64,000 nt of DNA from Owenia fusiformis (Eukaryota; Annelida; Polychaeta; Sabellida; Oweniidae). Made by a program: the position numbers and the translations under genes. The stretch is from contig CAIIXF020000002.1 of the NCBI GenBank assembly GCA_903813345.2, positions 13,600,150 to 13,664,149 on the forward strand. Reading direction: 5' to 3'. Positions 47,458 to 59,800 of this stretch are shown piece after piece. Below the pieces are notes generated by a model that saw only the letters and a program-made list of their open reading frames with translations, ran no database searches and was not told the origin of the DNA. How positions within the stretch are numbered: the first letter of the stretch is position 1; each line of letters starts with the position of its first letter.

Positions 47458-47654
47458 GATCAAGAAACACAATTAATAATTCAATTATGCTCAGTCTAAC
47501 CAATTGTTTCAATTTTAAATGTCATTGCTTGTTTCCTGCCTGTTTCCTAAATTTTACGGACCTCCACTATTTACATATTTACACTGTATTACAGTCAACA
47601 AGGTGTTCCACAGTTAACTGAGTGTCTCTGTCACCGTCAACTGTTAACATTCTG

Positions 47655-47818
47655 TCACACACTGCTTTCCTGCACAAAGCCACTGTGCAAAGTTGTTGAT
47701 TTGTTTTTCAGTTGTGTCAAAATTTTACGCTGGAACTTTTCCTTAATTCTGTTGAACTCCATAATGTCTCTTGGTTTTTCCGAAAACCAGAATTTATCAA
47801 ACTCAAAAAATAAATAAC
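47655..47818 (-). CDS. ELMOD2: ELMOD exon 7 (terminal)
   Basis: 164 bp from acceptor tttccag|GTTATT to TGA at 47655-47657. Encodes CYLFFEFDKFWFSEKPRDIM, then EFNRIKEKFQ and a short basic and polar tail ending QESSV. Confidence 0.95.
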
Positions 47819-50800
47819 CTGGAAAAAAGGAATAATTCTATTAAAGCAGCATGGAAATTAATTTTAGTAATCCTAAAGGCCTACCAACAACCAATGTACA
47901 GGCATACTATTTTCTAATAGTAAGCTAATGTAAGATTTTTACTACAGTAAAATCAATTGTTTTTCCCCTAAAATCTGCCATATTTTAAAACTGCTGTTCT
48001 ATTACCACTAAATATTGTGAGAGGGTATGGTGAATGTTTGCAATCTGCAATCTTTCCTTCATTATATTTTCAAAGAAGCTAATACTGTATATTGAAAATT
48101 AATCTGCCACGGTTCATCGTTAGACTGCTGACATGTTTAGTACTGTTTACAATGAATCGATTAGTTTCATAATGGATAACATGTTATTAATTGCTTCCTG
48201 TTTTCTTCATAACATATCTATTTAGATTATGTTTATGTAGGCTTTATAGTATATTGCTGCAGTATATCATGAGATAAGAATAACTACAATAAATTGTTCA
48301 GAAGTTCAAATATGTGATGATAATTTGATATCCATTTTGAATTCATCAATTTTAAACAGTCCGTTATAAATAATATTCGAACATGACTGTATTCACGCCT
48401 TCTATAAACTGTAAACAAAGTCAATGCTTCAGCTGGGTTATATTCGAGATCAATCACCCAGTTAATACGTGTAATGTGTGACGTCATAACGGTGGGTCAT
48501 AGTAATGGCGGACCATGATGAATATTCGAAACAATTTTGTGAGTTTTCATGTTCGAATCGTAATATAGACCTCAGAGCAGGGTTACTAGTTTCGAAACTA
48601 GAAACCCTGCTCTTTGGTCTATATTTCTTAATTCAAGGTTATATTTCTGAAGTAGATCAAGTGGGAAAGTACATACAGTATAGTTACAATTTTGTAGATT
48701 TATTCTGGATTGACAGACCCACCATTACATTGCATTACAGTAAAAGATTTCAATATCTGCCCTTACATTATTGCATTATTCCTTTTGTTGCATATTTCAA
48801 AGAAAAGCCACCCCTGTATTGATTATTTGACTTTCAAGACCCAACCCTGTATAACAGTCTTTGCAATTCAACATCAATTACTTACAGTATACTTGGTGGA
48901 AATGTTCAATTCTTGGCTTTCCTAGGACAAGGTTGTAGAAATGAGTCTTCAAGGCCCCAGATTGCATCAACTGGTACGTCATGTGTGACAGATTGATTCC
49001 AACTATTGCAAATGAATACCTGAGACAACAGAAATATAGAGCATATGTAATGTAGACCAATTAGGAAGACATACATGCATGACATAATGAATGCAATAGA
49101 TTCTCTACAGGACAGCAAAACAATCAGCATTACTTTTGAAACATTCACATTGATTCTGTATCATGTGTGAAATACATGGGTAACAGGACAACTCATCCCT
49201 AAGACATCCATCTCATCCCAAGACAACTCATCCCCAAGACAACTCTTCCCAAGACATCTCATCCCAAGAAAACTCATCCCAAGACAACTCATCCCAAAGA
49301 CAACTCTTCCCAACTTGAAATATAACATAATTTTATACGATTAATTTCAACTTTTGAAATATTTAGAGATTTTAGCAGTTAGCACTTTCTTTGTTTTACT
49401 AGTATATCATATACATTTTTCATTCTGTATTTTAAACTGACACATTTTATATTTTGTCATGCTGTATTTACTTAACAGTTTTGTATTTTGTAGTTAGTTT
49501 TAGTTAATTTTTGTTGATTGATTGAGATAAAGATAAACATGTTCAAATTAATATATATTTTGATTATTAAATCAAAGATTAGGATGAACTCAGTAAGAAT
49601 GTATTATCTGGGGTATTATCAGAATAATTCTTCCAGATTAATTCAGTCTTTGTTTTAAAATATTTTGTTTAATTCCAATATGTCATATTTGGCTTAATTC
49701 TAAATAAGATTTCCAATTTCAAACTTTCAGATTTATGATGATTCAATTTGGAAATTATGTCTATGAGTTTTATCATATTTGGCTTAATTCTAAATAAGAT
49801 TTCCAATTTCAAACTTTCAAATTTATGATGATTCAATTTGGAAATTATGTCTATGAGTTTTATCATATTTGGCTTAATTCTAAATAAGATTTCCAATTTC
49901 AAACTTTCAGATTTATGATGGTTCAATTTGGAAATTATGTCTTTAAGTTTTATCTTCAATTCTATGTTCTCAAATATATTGAAAATAACCTAGAAATAAT
50001 CAATATACTCAGTAAAACATAACTTTCCAGTGCCATTTCGAAATGCTACAAATGAATATTAAAAATTGAGTGTATAATTAAATATCAATTTGTAATTGTA
50101 AAAATGAAAAATAGGACCCACGGTCCTGTGCTCACACAGGAATGTATATCCTGACTTTCAAACAAAAATATTGATTTGGATTTGTAGTCTCGAACTTTGA
50201 GAAACTTAGCACAGTTGTGTGACCTTGTTTGATGACCTTTAACCTTTAAAATTTTACTTATTTAGAGCTCAGTAAGGTCTTTTGTGATTAAGCTGACCAA
50301 AATTTTCATCCAAATATCAATTTGAAAAACTTTTTGACTTTTCAAAGGTCACTGAAGGTCAAGTAAAGGTCAAATCCTAAAACAAATGTCAGATTTGAAC
50401 TCCTGGTAACTTGTAGATGATTTTCAAAAAAAAATTTGGTCAAATTGAAGCAAGTTGAAAAATAACTTATTTTTACTGTTTTTTGACGTCAAATATCTCA
50501 AAAACAGTAAAAATTTGATGCTGACATATATTGAGCAATATGTAGGGAATGCTTAAATCTAGTTATGATGTAATTCATTGCAAGAAATGATCAAGTATAA
50601 GGCAAACTTTGAGAAACTTGTCAATCACAAAACCTGCCACTGACTTTATACATAAGAAAGTTTCCTGAAAATGACATAAGTCAAATTTTATAGAGTATTC
50701 ACCAAAAACTGTAATTCCAAGAGCTTTGAAATCTTCAGAGGACATAAGTTGCATATACAGCAACTACTACAAGTTATTTGAAAGTTGTACTTCAACAAAG

Positions 50801-53800
50801 TGTCTAGTATTTACAGAAAATTTGACTTTTTGACGTCAAAATCAGCAATTTCTCGGAAACCGGGCTAACTTGGGAAATGGCGATGATAGGTCAAATAGGC
50901 ATTATGGATATGCATAAAATGATTGTGGATATGACTCAATCCGAATAGCAGTTTTAATTTGTGCGGGCAATGTTGACGGATGGACCAAAGGATGGACGGA
51001 CGGACGGACGGACCAACGGACGGACGGACGACTGGTCAATCCCATAGGCTAACTGTGTGAGCCAAAAAAAGATAGTATATAATATAGAGGACAAAATAAT
51101 TTATCAATTATACAAGTGGGATGAGTTGTCTTGGGATGAGATGTCTTGGGATGAGATGTCTTGGGATGAGTTGTCTTGGGATGAGTTGTCTTTGGGATGA
51201 GTTGTCTTGGGATGAGTTGTCTTTGGGATGAGTTGTCTTGGGATGAGATGTCTTGGGATGAGTTGTCTTGGGATGAGTTGTCTTTGGGATGAGTTGTCTT
51301 GGGATGAGATGTCTTGGGATGAGTTGTCTTGGGATGAGTTGTCTTTCAGATGAGTTGTCTTGGGATGAGTTGTCTTGGGATGAGTTGTCTTTGGGATGAG
51401 TTGTCTTGGGATGAGATGTCTTGGGATGAGTTGTATTGGGATGAGTTGTCTTTGGGATGAGTTGTCTTGGGATGAGTTGTCTTTGGGATGAGTTGTTTTT
51501 GGGATGAGTTGTCTTGGGATGAGTTGTCTAGAAACCAATACATGTATTGATAGCAATCAAATCAGCTGAGATGAGTATTAACATGAGTGTATGTTAACCC
51601 TCCTAAATCACAGTCTGCAAATCAACAAGATCATCTTGTTATATGTCTGATTGAGTTTTGCATTACTTTAATTGATTAGCCTACATTTGATAAACACATT
51701 AAAAACAAAACTTCAGTGAGATTTTAGATCTGTACAGCATTAAGCTTCAATCCACTGCATAAAAATTTCCAAAAGTTACCAAAAATCAATTTTGTTGATC
51801 TTTCATAGAAAATAATCTCTGAGAATACTTTGTGACTATTTTAAATGTTTAAAGGACCATTGGGGGCAGAAAATGACCAGGTGAACAATTGAAGTTAACA
51901 TCACCACTTACCCCATCTGTGGATGAAGAGAGTGAGAGAAGACTTGGCGTGCTGTATCTGTGAACTGTGTCACAAAAAATCTGAAACAAAAATCCTTAAT
52001 TAAAATAATAATAAATGTAACCAATATCAGTTAAAATACAGAACAAAGAATCTAAAATCATGCCTTTTGCTACTTGTTAGAGAAATACAATATCAAGCTT
52101 CAGTTGGACAGAAACGTGGATCTGGTACAGTGGAGACGATTAGGTCATTTAACGTTTATCTCGTCAATTAACGTCATTGTAGTTGATTGACGGTTTGCTA
52201 CGTTAATTGACGTTCTATTTTTTTCAATTGCGCATGTGTAATCAATCGCGTCAATTGACGTGTAATCATTTAATCAATGTGCGGGAACGTTACTTGTCGC
52301 ACGGGCTAGGTCGTATTTTTATTATCACCCATTACCAAGGTAAATGGCCGAAATGTACCTACCTCATTAGTATTTCTTGATGAAATTGTCAATGTTTGAA
52401 AGTGTGAGAATCGATTAAAAAGATTAAAACAAAAACAATTTAAAGGATCACGAGGCCACAGGCTTATTGGACATAAAAACTAACTCATCTGAAATGTTTT
52501 GCATCTAGAATATGAATGTCCATGCTATGTACTTACACCAAGTTCTGTAGTCCAAGGAGTCCCATGCCTCTGAAATCTGTTTTGGGGTCATCTCCTTGGA
52601 AACCAATTTCCTGCCATTGTTTTGAGATTCTTGACTCTAAGGGTTCATTTGGCATTAATGTTTCCCACAGCTAGAACAGAAAACATATCACTCAGTACAG
52701 TGTCAACTTTCAAGAATGAATATGACATGAAACGAACCAGTATCACTCTTCTTAAAGAATCATGATGTTAGGGTGTGTTTTTATGAATGAACCCTTTTTG
52801 ACTGTGTCATACAACCAGTAAAACTCCCCATTCACTTTGTTCATTTGGGTTTACAAATCAACATGATCAATCTGTTAATTATTCCAACAAACTTTGATAG
52901 GGATATAGTGAAGCCCTCCATTCATCAGTTAGTTAGTCAGTTCATTGGTCTGTCTGTCCAGAAAATGACTCAAATAAGAGTGGACAGATTTTCTTCATAT
53001 CCTATAGAAAGATGTATATTGGTAAAAAGTTTATGCAAAAGTTGATTTCAAGTGACAGCTGCTTTGAAAATGGCAAAAATGTATTGCTAAAATCGAAAAA
53101 ATTAATTAAGTAAAGAAATGAGGGATACTGTTTGAAATTTTGGAAGTGTACATTTGGAATTATGTGGCCATCTTGAAAATTTATTTGCATTAGCAAATAA
53201 AACTTGAACTAAATCTGATCACTAGTGTTTGAGATATTTTTCATGAAAAATGGAGGCCATTTTTAATTGATCAACTATATTAAAAATTCCTTCTCGAGTA
53301 GAGGTCCTATCCCCAGAAGCCATTAGCTCATTACGTTTGAACCCAATCTGATATTTGAGTTATTTCCCAGATAAACGAATTGACGGATGAATTGGTTCTC
53401 TACATATCTCTCGAACTTTGTTCGAAGGTTTTTTATAAGTATGGCTATATTATTCTTGAATCAAAGGTATCTTAGAGAAGATCACAACTAATGTATTATT
53501 TTTCTGATTCATGTTTCAGAAAATCCAAAATGGCCACCTTACATGTACTCGTATTTGAGAATTTATAATATGGAGATAATTATATAGATGTCTTTTAAAT
53601 TGCTAAAATCTAAAGTATTCTAAATAGATCATAAATATTGTATCAACAAACTATTGCTATACCTGCATTATCATAGCTTCATGCTGGTGATTTTCTGATG
53701 AATACTTTGTCTTTCTGATTATCTCAAGCTGCTGGATAAGTTGGCGGTATCCACATATTTGGCACAGACATGTCTTCAAAGCATGTCCAAATCTGAAACA

Positions 53801-56800
53801 ATATATGTATGATTATGGGTAAGGAAAACATAAGGAGGTAAAGGATAGGGATGAAGTAGATGTATTTGATCAGATATCACAGATCTATTCAGATATCACT
53901 TTGAAAATGCCCAGTTACATGTATGTATGTTTCACTTACTGAGGGTAAACCTCTGGACTGACAGACTTAATGAGAAGTATTTCCTCTACGGCATGGTCTA
54001 TGTTGATGTTGTCCTCCACCAGAAGACGCTTCAAGCCAGGAGTCTTGGAATGCTGGAGTGACTTCTCTGAAAATACATCAAGTTTACAACTTAGTTAAAA
54101 CAATAATTTGTTACACCAACTTTCAAGCACATCACAGCATTTCACAATGTAATATGTCAATCAAATTTATATATTAATATACAAATTTCGATCATTTATC
54201 TAGTATCATTTCATTTTCCATACATAATTAGGTATTAAATAATAATTAGGTCTAAGCGGGGAGTTGAACCTGAGACTTCTACAACTTATCTTATAACAGA
54301 GCTACATGATCAGACCAGATCACCCCCTGACCTAACTATTTCCTGAGTAGAGATGTTACAGGACTAATAATCTGGACATGACAGGATATTACCATTAAAT
54401 ACTAATATGAAAGCAGACAAGAGGCCTTGAAAAAAGATAACTGTGAACATACCCATTAAAAGTACATATTTATTTCCTGCATAAGAAGTGATGCTTATAT
54501 AAATGTGATCTTACAACTCTATCTTACATTTTCTCTACAACCCTGCCCTAATTCTATCTAAATAGCTTAAAGGGTAACGCATATTGTTTAACAAATCGAA
54601 AGCTTGTTTGTGGTGTTGCTCACCGTTTAGTATATAACTCCCCCCTCTATCCAATATTAATGTATTTCGATTATATTTTTGTATAACGCATGGAAACTAA
54701 CTTTAAAAAGTGAGCAATGTCATTAGTGTTGTGATAAAAACGCCCCCTATGCCTATTTATTACAGGTCGTGTAGACCATTGTTGCCTGATTTATAGCAAA
54801 AACATTGACTTTTGCACGCTGGTGATGATGTGCCTTTTGTAATAGATCTCATATCTTAGAAGCGTATACACTAGTATCAGTTCAAAAAAAATAAAATCCT
54901 AACATATTTTGCCATGCACTGCACCTATTCATTTGGCAATTCAGTAAATTTTCTCTTGAAAAAATAAATGTTCCAAATTTGTTGAGTTTTCTTGCAGAAA
55001 TCGCCTACTCCCCCCTCCATCCATTTTGTACGATCACCGGGCGTGGTATTAGCACAACGCATGGAATGTACTGTAAATGAAACAAGGTAGTTTTGATTTG
55101 CATGAGGATTTATATTGGCTGATGCTTATGCATCCTTTGGATAATTCACTTTCTCAAACTTTATTGAATCATTGTAAACTTATTGACGAAATATTCTATC
55201 TTCAAGACAATTTCAATAAACTGGAATTTACAAAACTCTCCTAATTTATTCAAAATAGACTGATCCATTACACACACCTTGATCTGCTATGTTGTTTTTA
55301 TATGGGAAGCTTATTGTAACCCTTTAATGAGATAAAAAATGCTTAACTTTATTAGTTAACTTGTAACAGCCGCCACATTACATTGCGATAAGAGTGTATG
55401 TTGTATTTGCATTTCATACAATCTTCATAACAGGAACATGCTGACCTTAGGATCAATCAGATGTGAGCTAATGAGCGACTTAGGTGAGCTGTATCAACCT
55501 ATCAGTATTGAGGTTGTTTATCACTATCAGTAGTATAATGAAGACAATTTTGGGGGAAAAGAGATACTGTAAGTTTTTCATTGATTCTATGAGTTATACA
55601 CATGAAAGTGATTTGAAATACTAACTCATCTTAGGTTTGAGGGAGAAAACTTTGGCTTCTAACCCCCTAACACACCAAACTAGTTCTTACCCGTTCTTGC
55701 CAGTCCTACGAAAATGTCGTAAAACGGGCTCAATCTGGCTGCGGTCGGGATATATGTCTAAAATAATTAGCTACTTCGTTCATAAACAGTCTTCAATACG
55801 TCCATCTCATTCGCAGTTCGTTCAGGTCGCACCACGTCGGTGTGCAACGTAGTATAAACCGTCCCTTAGTCTAGAAGGTCATTATGACCTGATTTCAGAA
55901 CGGTATGGTCGCCATCGAATTTTGAATCGATTCAAAAATCTAAATCACATTCCCCGTCCGGGAAAGTCCATGAAGTTCGTAAACAGATCGTAGAACGTTG
56001 AAGCTACGTTCATTCAGTTCGCACACAGTTTAAAACTGATTCGGCAACGTTTTGACGATCATCAATTTTGAGCATGCTCTAAGTTCTGGAGGACCTACTC
56101 GTTCTAGTAGTTTCATGAACTTTGTAAACAGATCCTAAATGGTTCTTAGTGGGTTCTTAGTGGGTTCTTAGTACGTCAAATCTGTTCGTGCACAGTTTAA
56201 GCCCGTTTTCGAGAACGTAGTGAGAACTAGTTTGGTGTGATAGTAGGGTTAGTGATTGGAGCAAAATGTTATTTCAGGTGGCAAATACAGGTAACTAGAA
56301 TATTGACCAAAATCTTCGGTTTATGGGGGTTGTCCCATAAGGTACCATACTCATCCAGTGATCTACAGTAATTTAAATGAATCATTCATATCATGATAAT
56401 GGTGCAGTATATACTGTATGTGGTGGTTATCATGTGATAAACCTGTGTATATCTAGTCATCAAATTACAACATTCCGAATAGAGTAATTAATGTTGATAA
56501 CTCATAATAAAATTTATATTTGCATATATTATTTTTTGAGGAACATCGATCAGATCACGATCTGTAACTGACTAGAGGCTAAGTAAGAGCAATTATTTTC
56601 ACATTATAAATTACTCTTTTACACTGCTTCATCATCATCTAATGACATCAGAGAGTCAATAAAAGATATTTATATATATAGGTCACTGTCATAATTAAAG
56701 TCAATCTGCTTAGAGGCCATATGCATTCCTTTTTATAGCAACCTCTCAGAGTAACAAATCCTACTGAACAAAACATATTTATCAAATTACTTGTCATATT

Positions 56801-59800
56801 AAACAAGAAATAACGAGGCAGTAATGTTGTCTTCATTTGGAATAATCTACATGCATGACAATAATTGACCAAATCCCAGCAGTATTGTATTGATATTAAC
56901 AACATTTTTCTCATAAAAGGTGACCATTTTGAAATCATTAGCCATGATCAGATGTCCATAAAATTTGGATCAATCTGTAAACTAGTGATCAAAGATTACA
57001 TTTTTCTGAATAAAAGTGGCCATTTTGAACTGATCTTCCCCACACTCTGTTACATGACTTCTAGAATGACAATAGCTTTGTCTTTCAACTGGATCTATCA
57101 GATTTTCCTTGTCACTGGTGATCCACTAGATTACGCTGGTTGAACCGTTTCGGTAACAAAATGTTGGAATGTCGAAGGTACAATTTTTCTTTTTTCCTTA
57201 TTTCACGCGTTGTAGGCAGAATCCCAAGGACATTTTTCCTCATAAACGGTATAGATTAAAAGTGCAGATCTTAACTGTTTTTCAAAATACTGTTTATGTA
57301 ACTTAAGTGAGGAATTAAATCGACGATTCTGTTGTCTTCTGAAATATTTGTTCGCAAATATGTACACTTTCTTAAACATATGATACTGATACACGTCTGT
57401 GATAAAAATGTCGTGGGAATTCTACCTACAACGTGTGAAACAAGGAAAAAAGAAAAATCATACATTCAATGTTCCGACATTTTGCTACCGAAACAGTTCG
57501 GTAACCAGCGTAATCAAGTGGATCACCAGTGCTTGTGATGCTTTGGGAGTTGAAGATGTGCATACTTTCTGATCAGTTTTGGTTATTATGTCTATTTTGT
57601 AGTGAAAGCTTCACTGAGAGAATGTGTTGGCATACAGTGTATTCTTTCAGTCATATGAAATACCTTGATAGATCAAGAGGGGAGCTATATCTAATAACGA
57701 CAACACAGTGAGTCTCACACTCCTGCAGTAATAGGATTACACACTTCCTTGTGCATGCCATGTGCTTAGCAATTTAAACATCTGGGTGAATCATATCAAT
57801 CCTTACTCAGTTATTGCTGAATGTGTTTCTAGGGAGGGAGCTTGCCGTGTGTTGAACTTGCACTTTGGGAGAAAGGGACAACAATATTAGGGTATTGCTA
57901 TTAACATGTCACTCAGTTTTTTGACCAAACTAACACAAATTTTCTAATCTGATTTTCAATCAAACTACAGACATGACAGAGAGGCCCAGAATAATAAACA
58001 CATGATAAAACAAATAACATGTTACTCATTAAGAAACCATAAAACAAACAGAAGAAAGGCATATTGAAATGTGATGTAATGAAAGCATATATGTAATATA
58101 GAAGCGTGATACTATCACATCAATCAGACAGTAATCCAGTCAGTGTCAGCAGAGTTTAATCTGGATTGACCCATCTACTGTCTACAGCTCATTTCAACTT
58201 GAATATTGGAATTAAATATTACAAATCACAGTTTGGGATCACTGTGTAAAGTCACCAAATATCTTAGTAATGAGTAACATGTTATTTTGCTTTATCATAT
58301 ATTTATTATTCTGGGCCTGTCTGTAGCTTGATAGAAAATCAAATAAGGAAATTAGTGTGTGGTCACAAATTAATGATTTTACTTTGATCTTATTAGAAAC
58401 ATGTATTGATGATACCTTTGTTTGCAAGAACATATATTATTTAACATGACATGATCATGAATCTTTTTTAATACTACTTTTGGAATGGAAAATGACACCT
58501 GGTTTAGAAATCCTAAATATTGCTTGTAAAAGACTAGATGCGAGTAGAAATAATATTGATTTACGTCATTAAATATTCAAAATTCAGTCAAAGTGATGTC
58601 ATTTTTGAAATCTACATGTAAATGTACATCTTAGAAATGTGGTTTCGAAAATTGTTTATCAACTTTGAAATTTTTTTTTCTTTTAAAATTGACTTCTAGA
58701 TTCCCAATAGAGCCCATGTTATAAAATCATAAAAAGGGAAATATCTTTTCTTGTATGAGACAGATAACATTTTCTTTTACTGCACATATTGCACTGCATA
58801 ATGCATCTTTATTAATAATGAAACATACTTTATACATACCAATTTTCTTGAAAACTTAGAGCCATCATATTATCAGTTTACTGAGCACTTCAGATTATAT
58901 GTAGAAACTAAAAATATGAATAAAAATCAAGTTTGGTCTAACTTCTATAATAAAATGTCTTGAATAATGATGTTGATTAAATGAGTAAATGATTGAAATG
59001 AGCGAGCGATTAAGTGAGTGAACAAATGAATGATTGGATGAATATATGGATGAAGGAGAATATGAAGAGTATATGTCGTATGCTTCTAATAAAAATATAA
59101 TAATAATAAAGAAGATTAATAGTAATAATATTAAGTCAAAAAAAGTTAAGAATATATGAATAAAAAAAGATTATTGCATCAGATTTGAAAAAGATGCAAA
59201 CTTTATGTAATTGTAAGTGTCAATTTGCAAAACCATTGGAGCCATTAGATATCTAAGGTTGGTATGAAAATTAAACCACTAAAACAGATGAATATTTAAG
59301 TTACTCTACACACCATGCTAGTATCTCACCCAAATGAGCTACCTGGTGGTGAAACTGGTAGCTACCTAATCACATCTGAATTACTTCATTATGTATTCAA
59401 GAACATTTTTGATTTGATATGACATAATACACCTTCAATTCTAGCTTCACAATCAGTCTCTGAAATCCACAACAGTTGATTGCAGTTAACAGATTACTTT
59501 CAAATACATGTATAATTCAAGAAACTTCATGTATTCATGTAAAGGTGACAATACAAAATTTAATTGTTGGTATATTTTTTGGACAAAAACATAATTGAGA
59601 TTTGTAAAGATTTATTTACTAACAGTCTGTGCATTATTTCATCCTATTGGAACTAGAAAAAAGTTAACATATACCAGTTTGTGTACCAGTTTGTGTATCA
59701 TTTTAACTTCATAACCTCATATAAATATGGGTCATGATAACCATAGAGATTTTATGACCCATAAACCACGACCCATTGACCCATCAACAGGTAGCAGAGA

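Larger units (their letters stand above)
49187..51532. mobile_element. Fold-back element with inverted minisatellite ends (type 2), in an ELMOD intron
   Basis: The left end (about 49187-49316) is eight or so units of a CATCCCAAGACAACT repeat. The right end (51118-51532) is about 27 units of the reverse complement AGTTGTCTTGGGATG, 15-16 bp each. The interior of about 1.8 kb includes three 90-bp direct repeats and a GGAC minisatellite. Same architecture as 43573-44935 but with an unrelated unit sequence. Confidence 0.8.

Noticed and set aside
48505-48822. 105-codon plus frame beginning MADHDEYSKQF
   Set aside because: Runs through a 64-bp palindrome and then low-information residues, in the last ELMOD intron. 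Kept only as a possible transposon promoter relic.
49669-49959. 96-codon minus frame with a 30-residue repeat
   Set aside because: Product of three 90-bp tandem repeats inside a transposable element in an ELMOD intron. No start context or splice support.
49185-51535. CRISPR-like array
   Set aside because: The repeats are contiguous without unique spacers and occur in an animal intron.
51104-51556. 150-codon minus frame rich in IPRQLIPKTTHPK-type repeats
   Set aside because: It is simply the translation of the 15/16-bp minisatellite. Several frames stay open because the unit lacks stops.
54235-54335. Functional tRNA gene
   Set aside because: The B-box is perfect, but the A-box is weak and no acceptor or anticodon stem could be paired.
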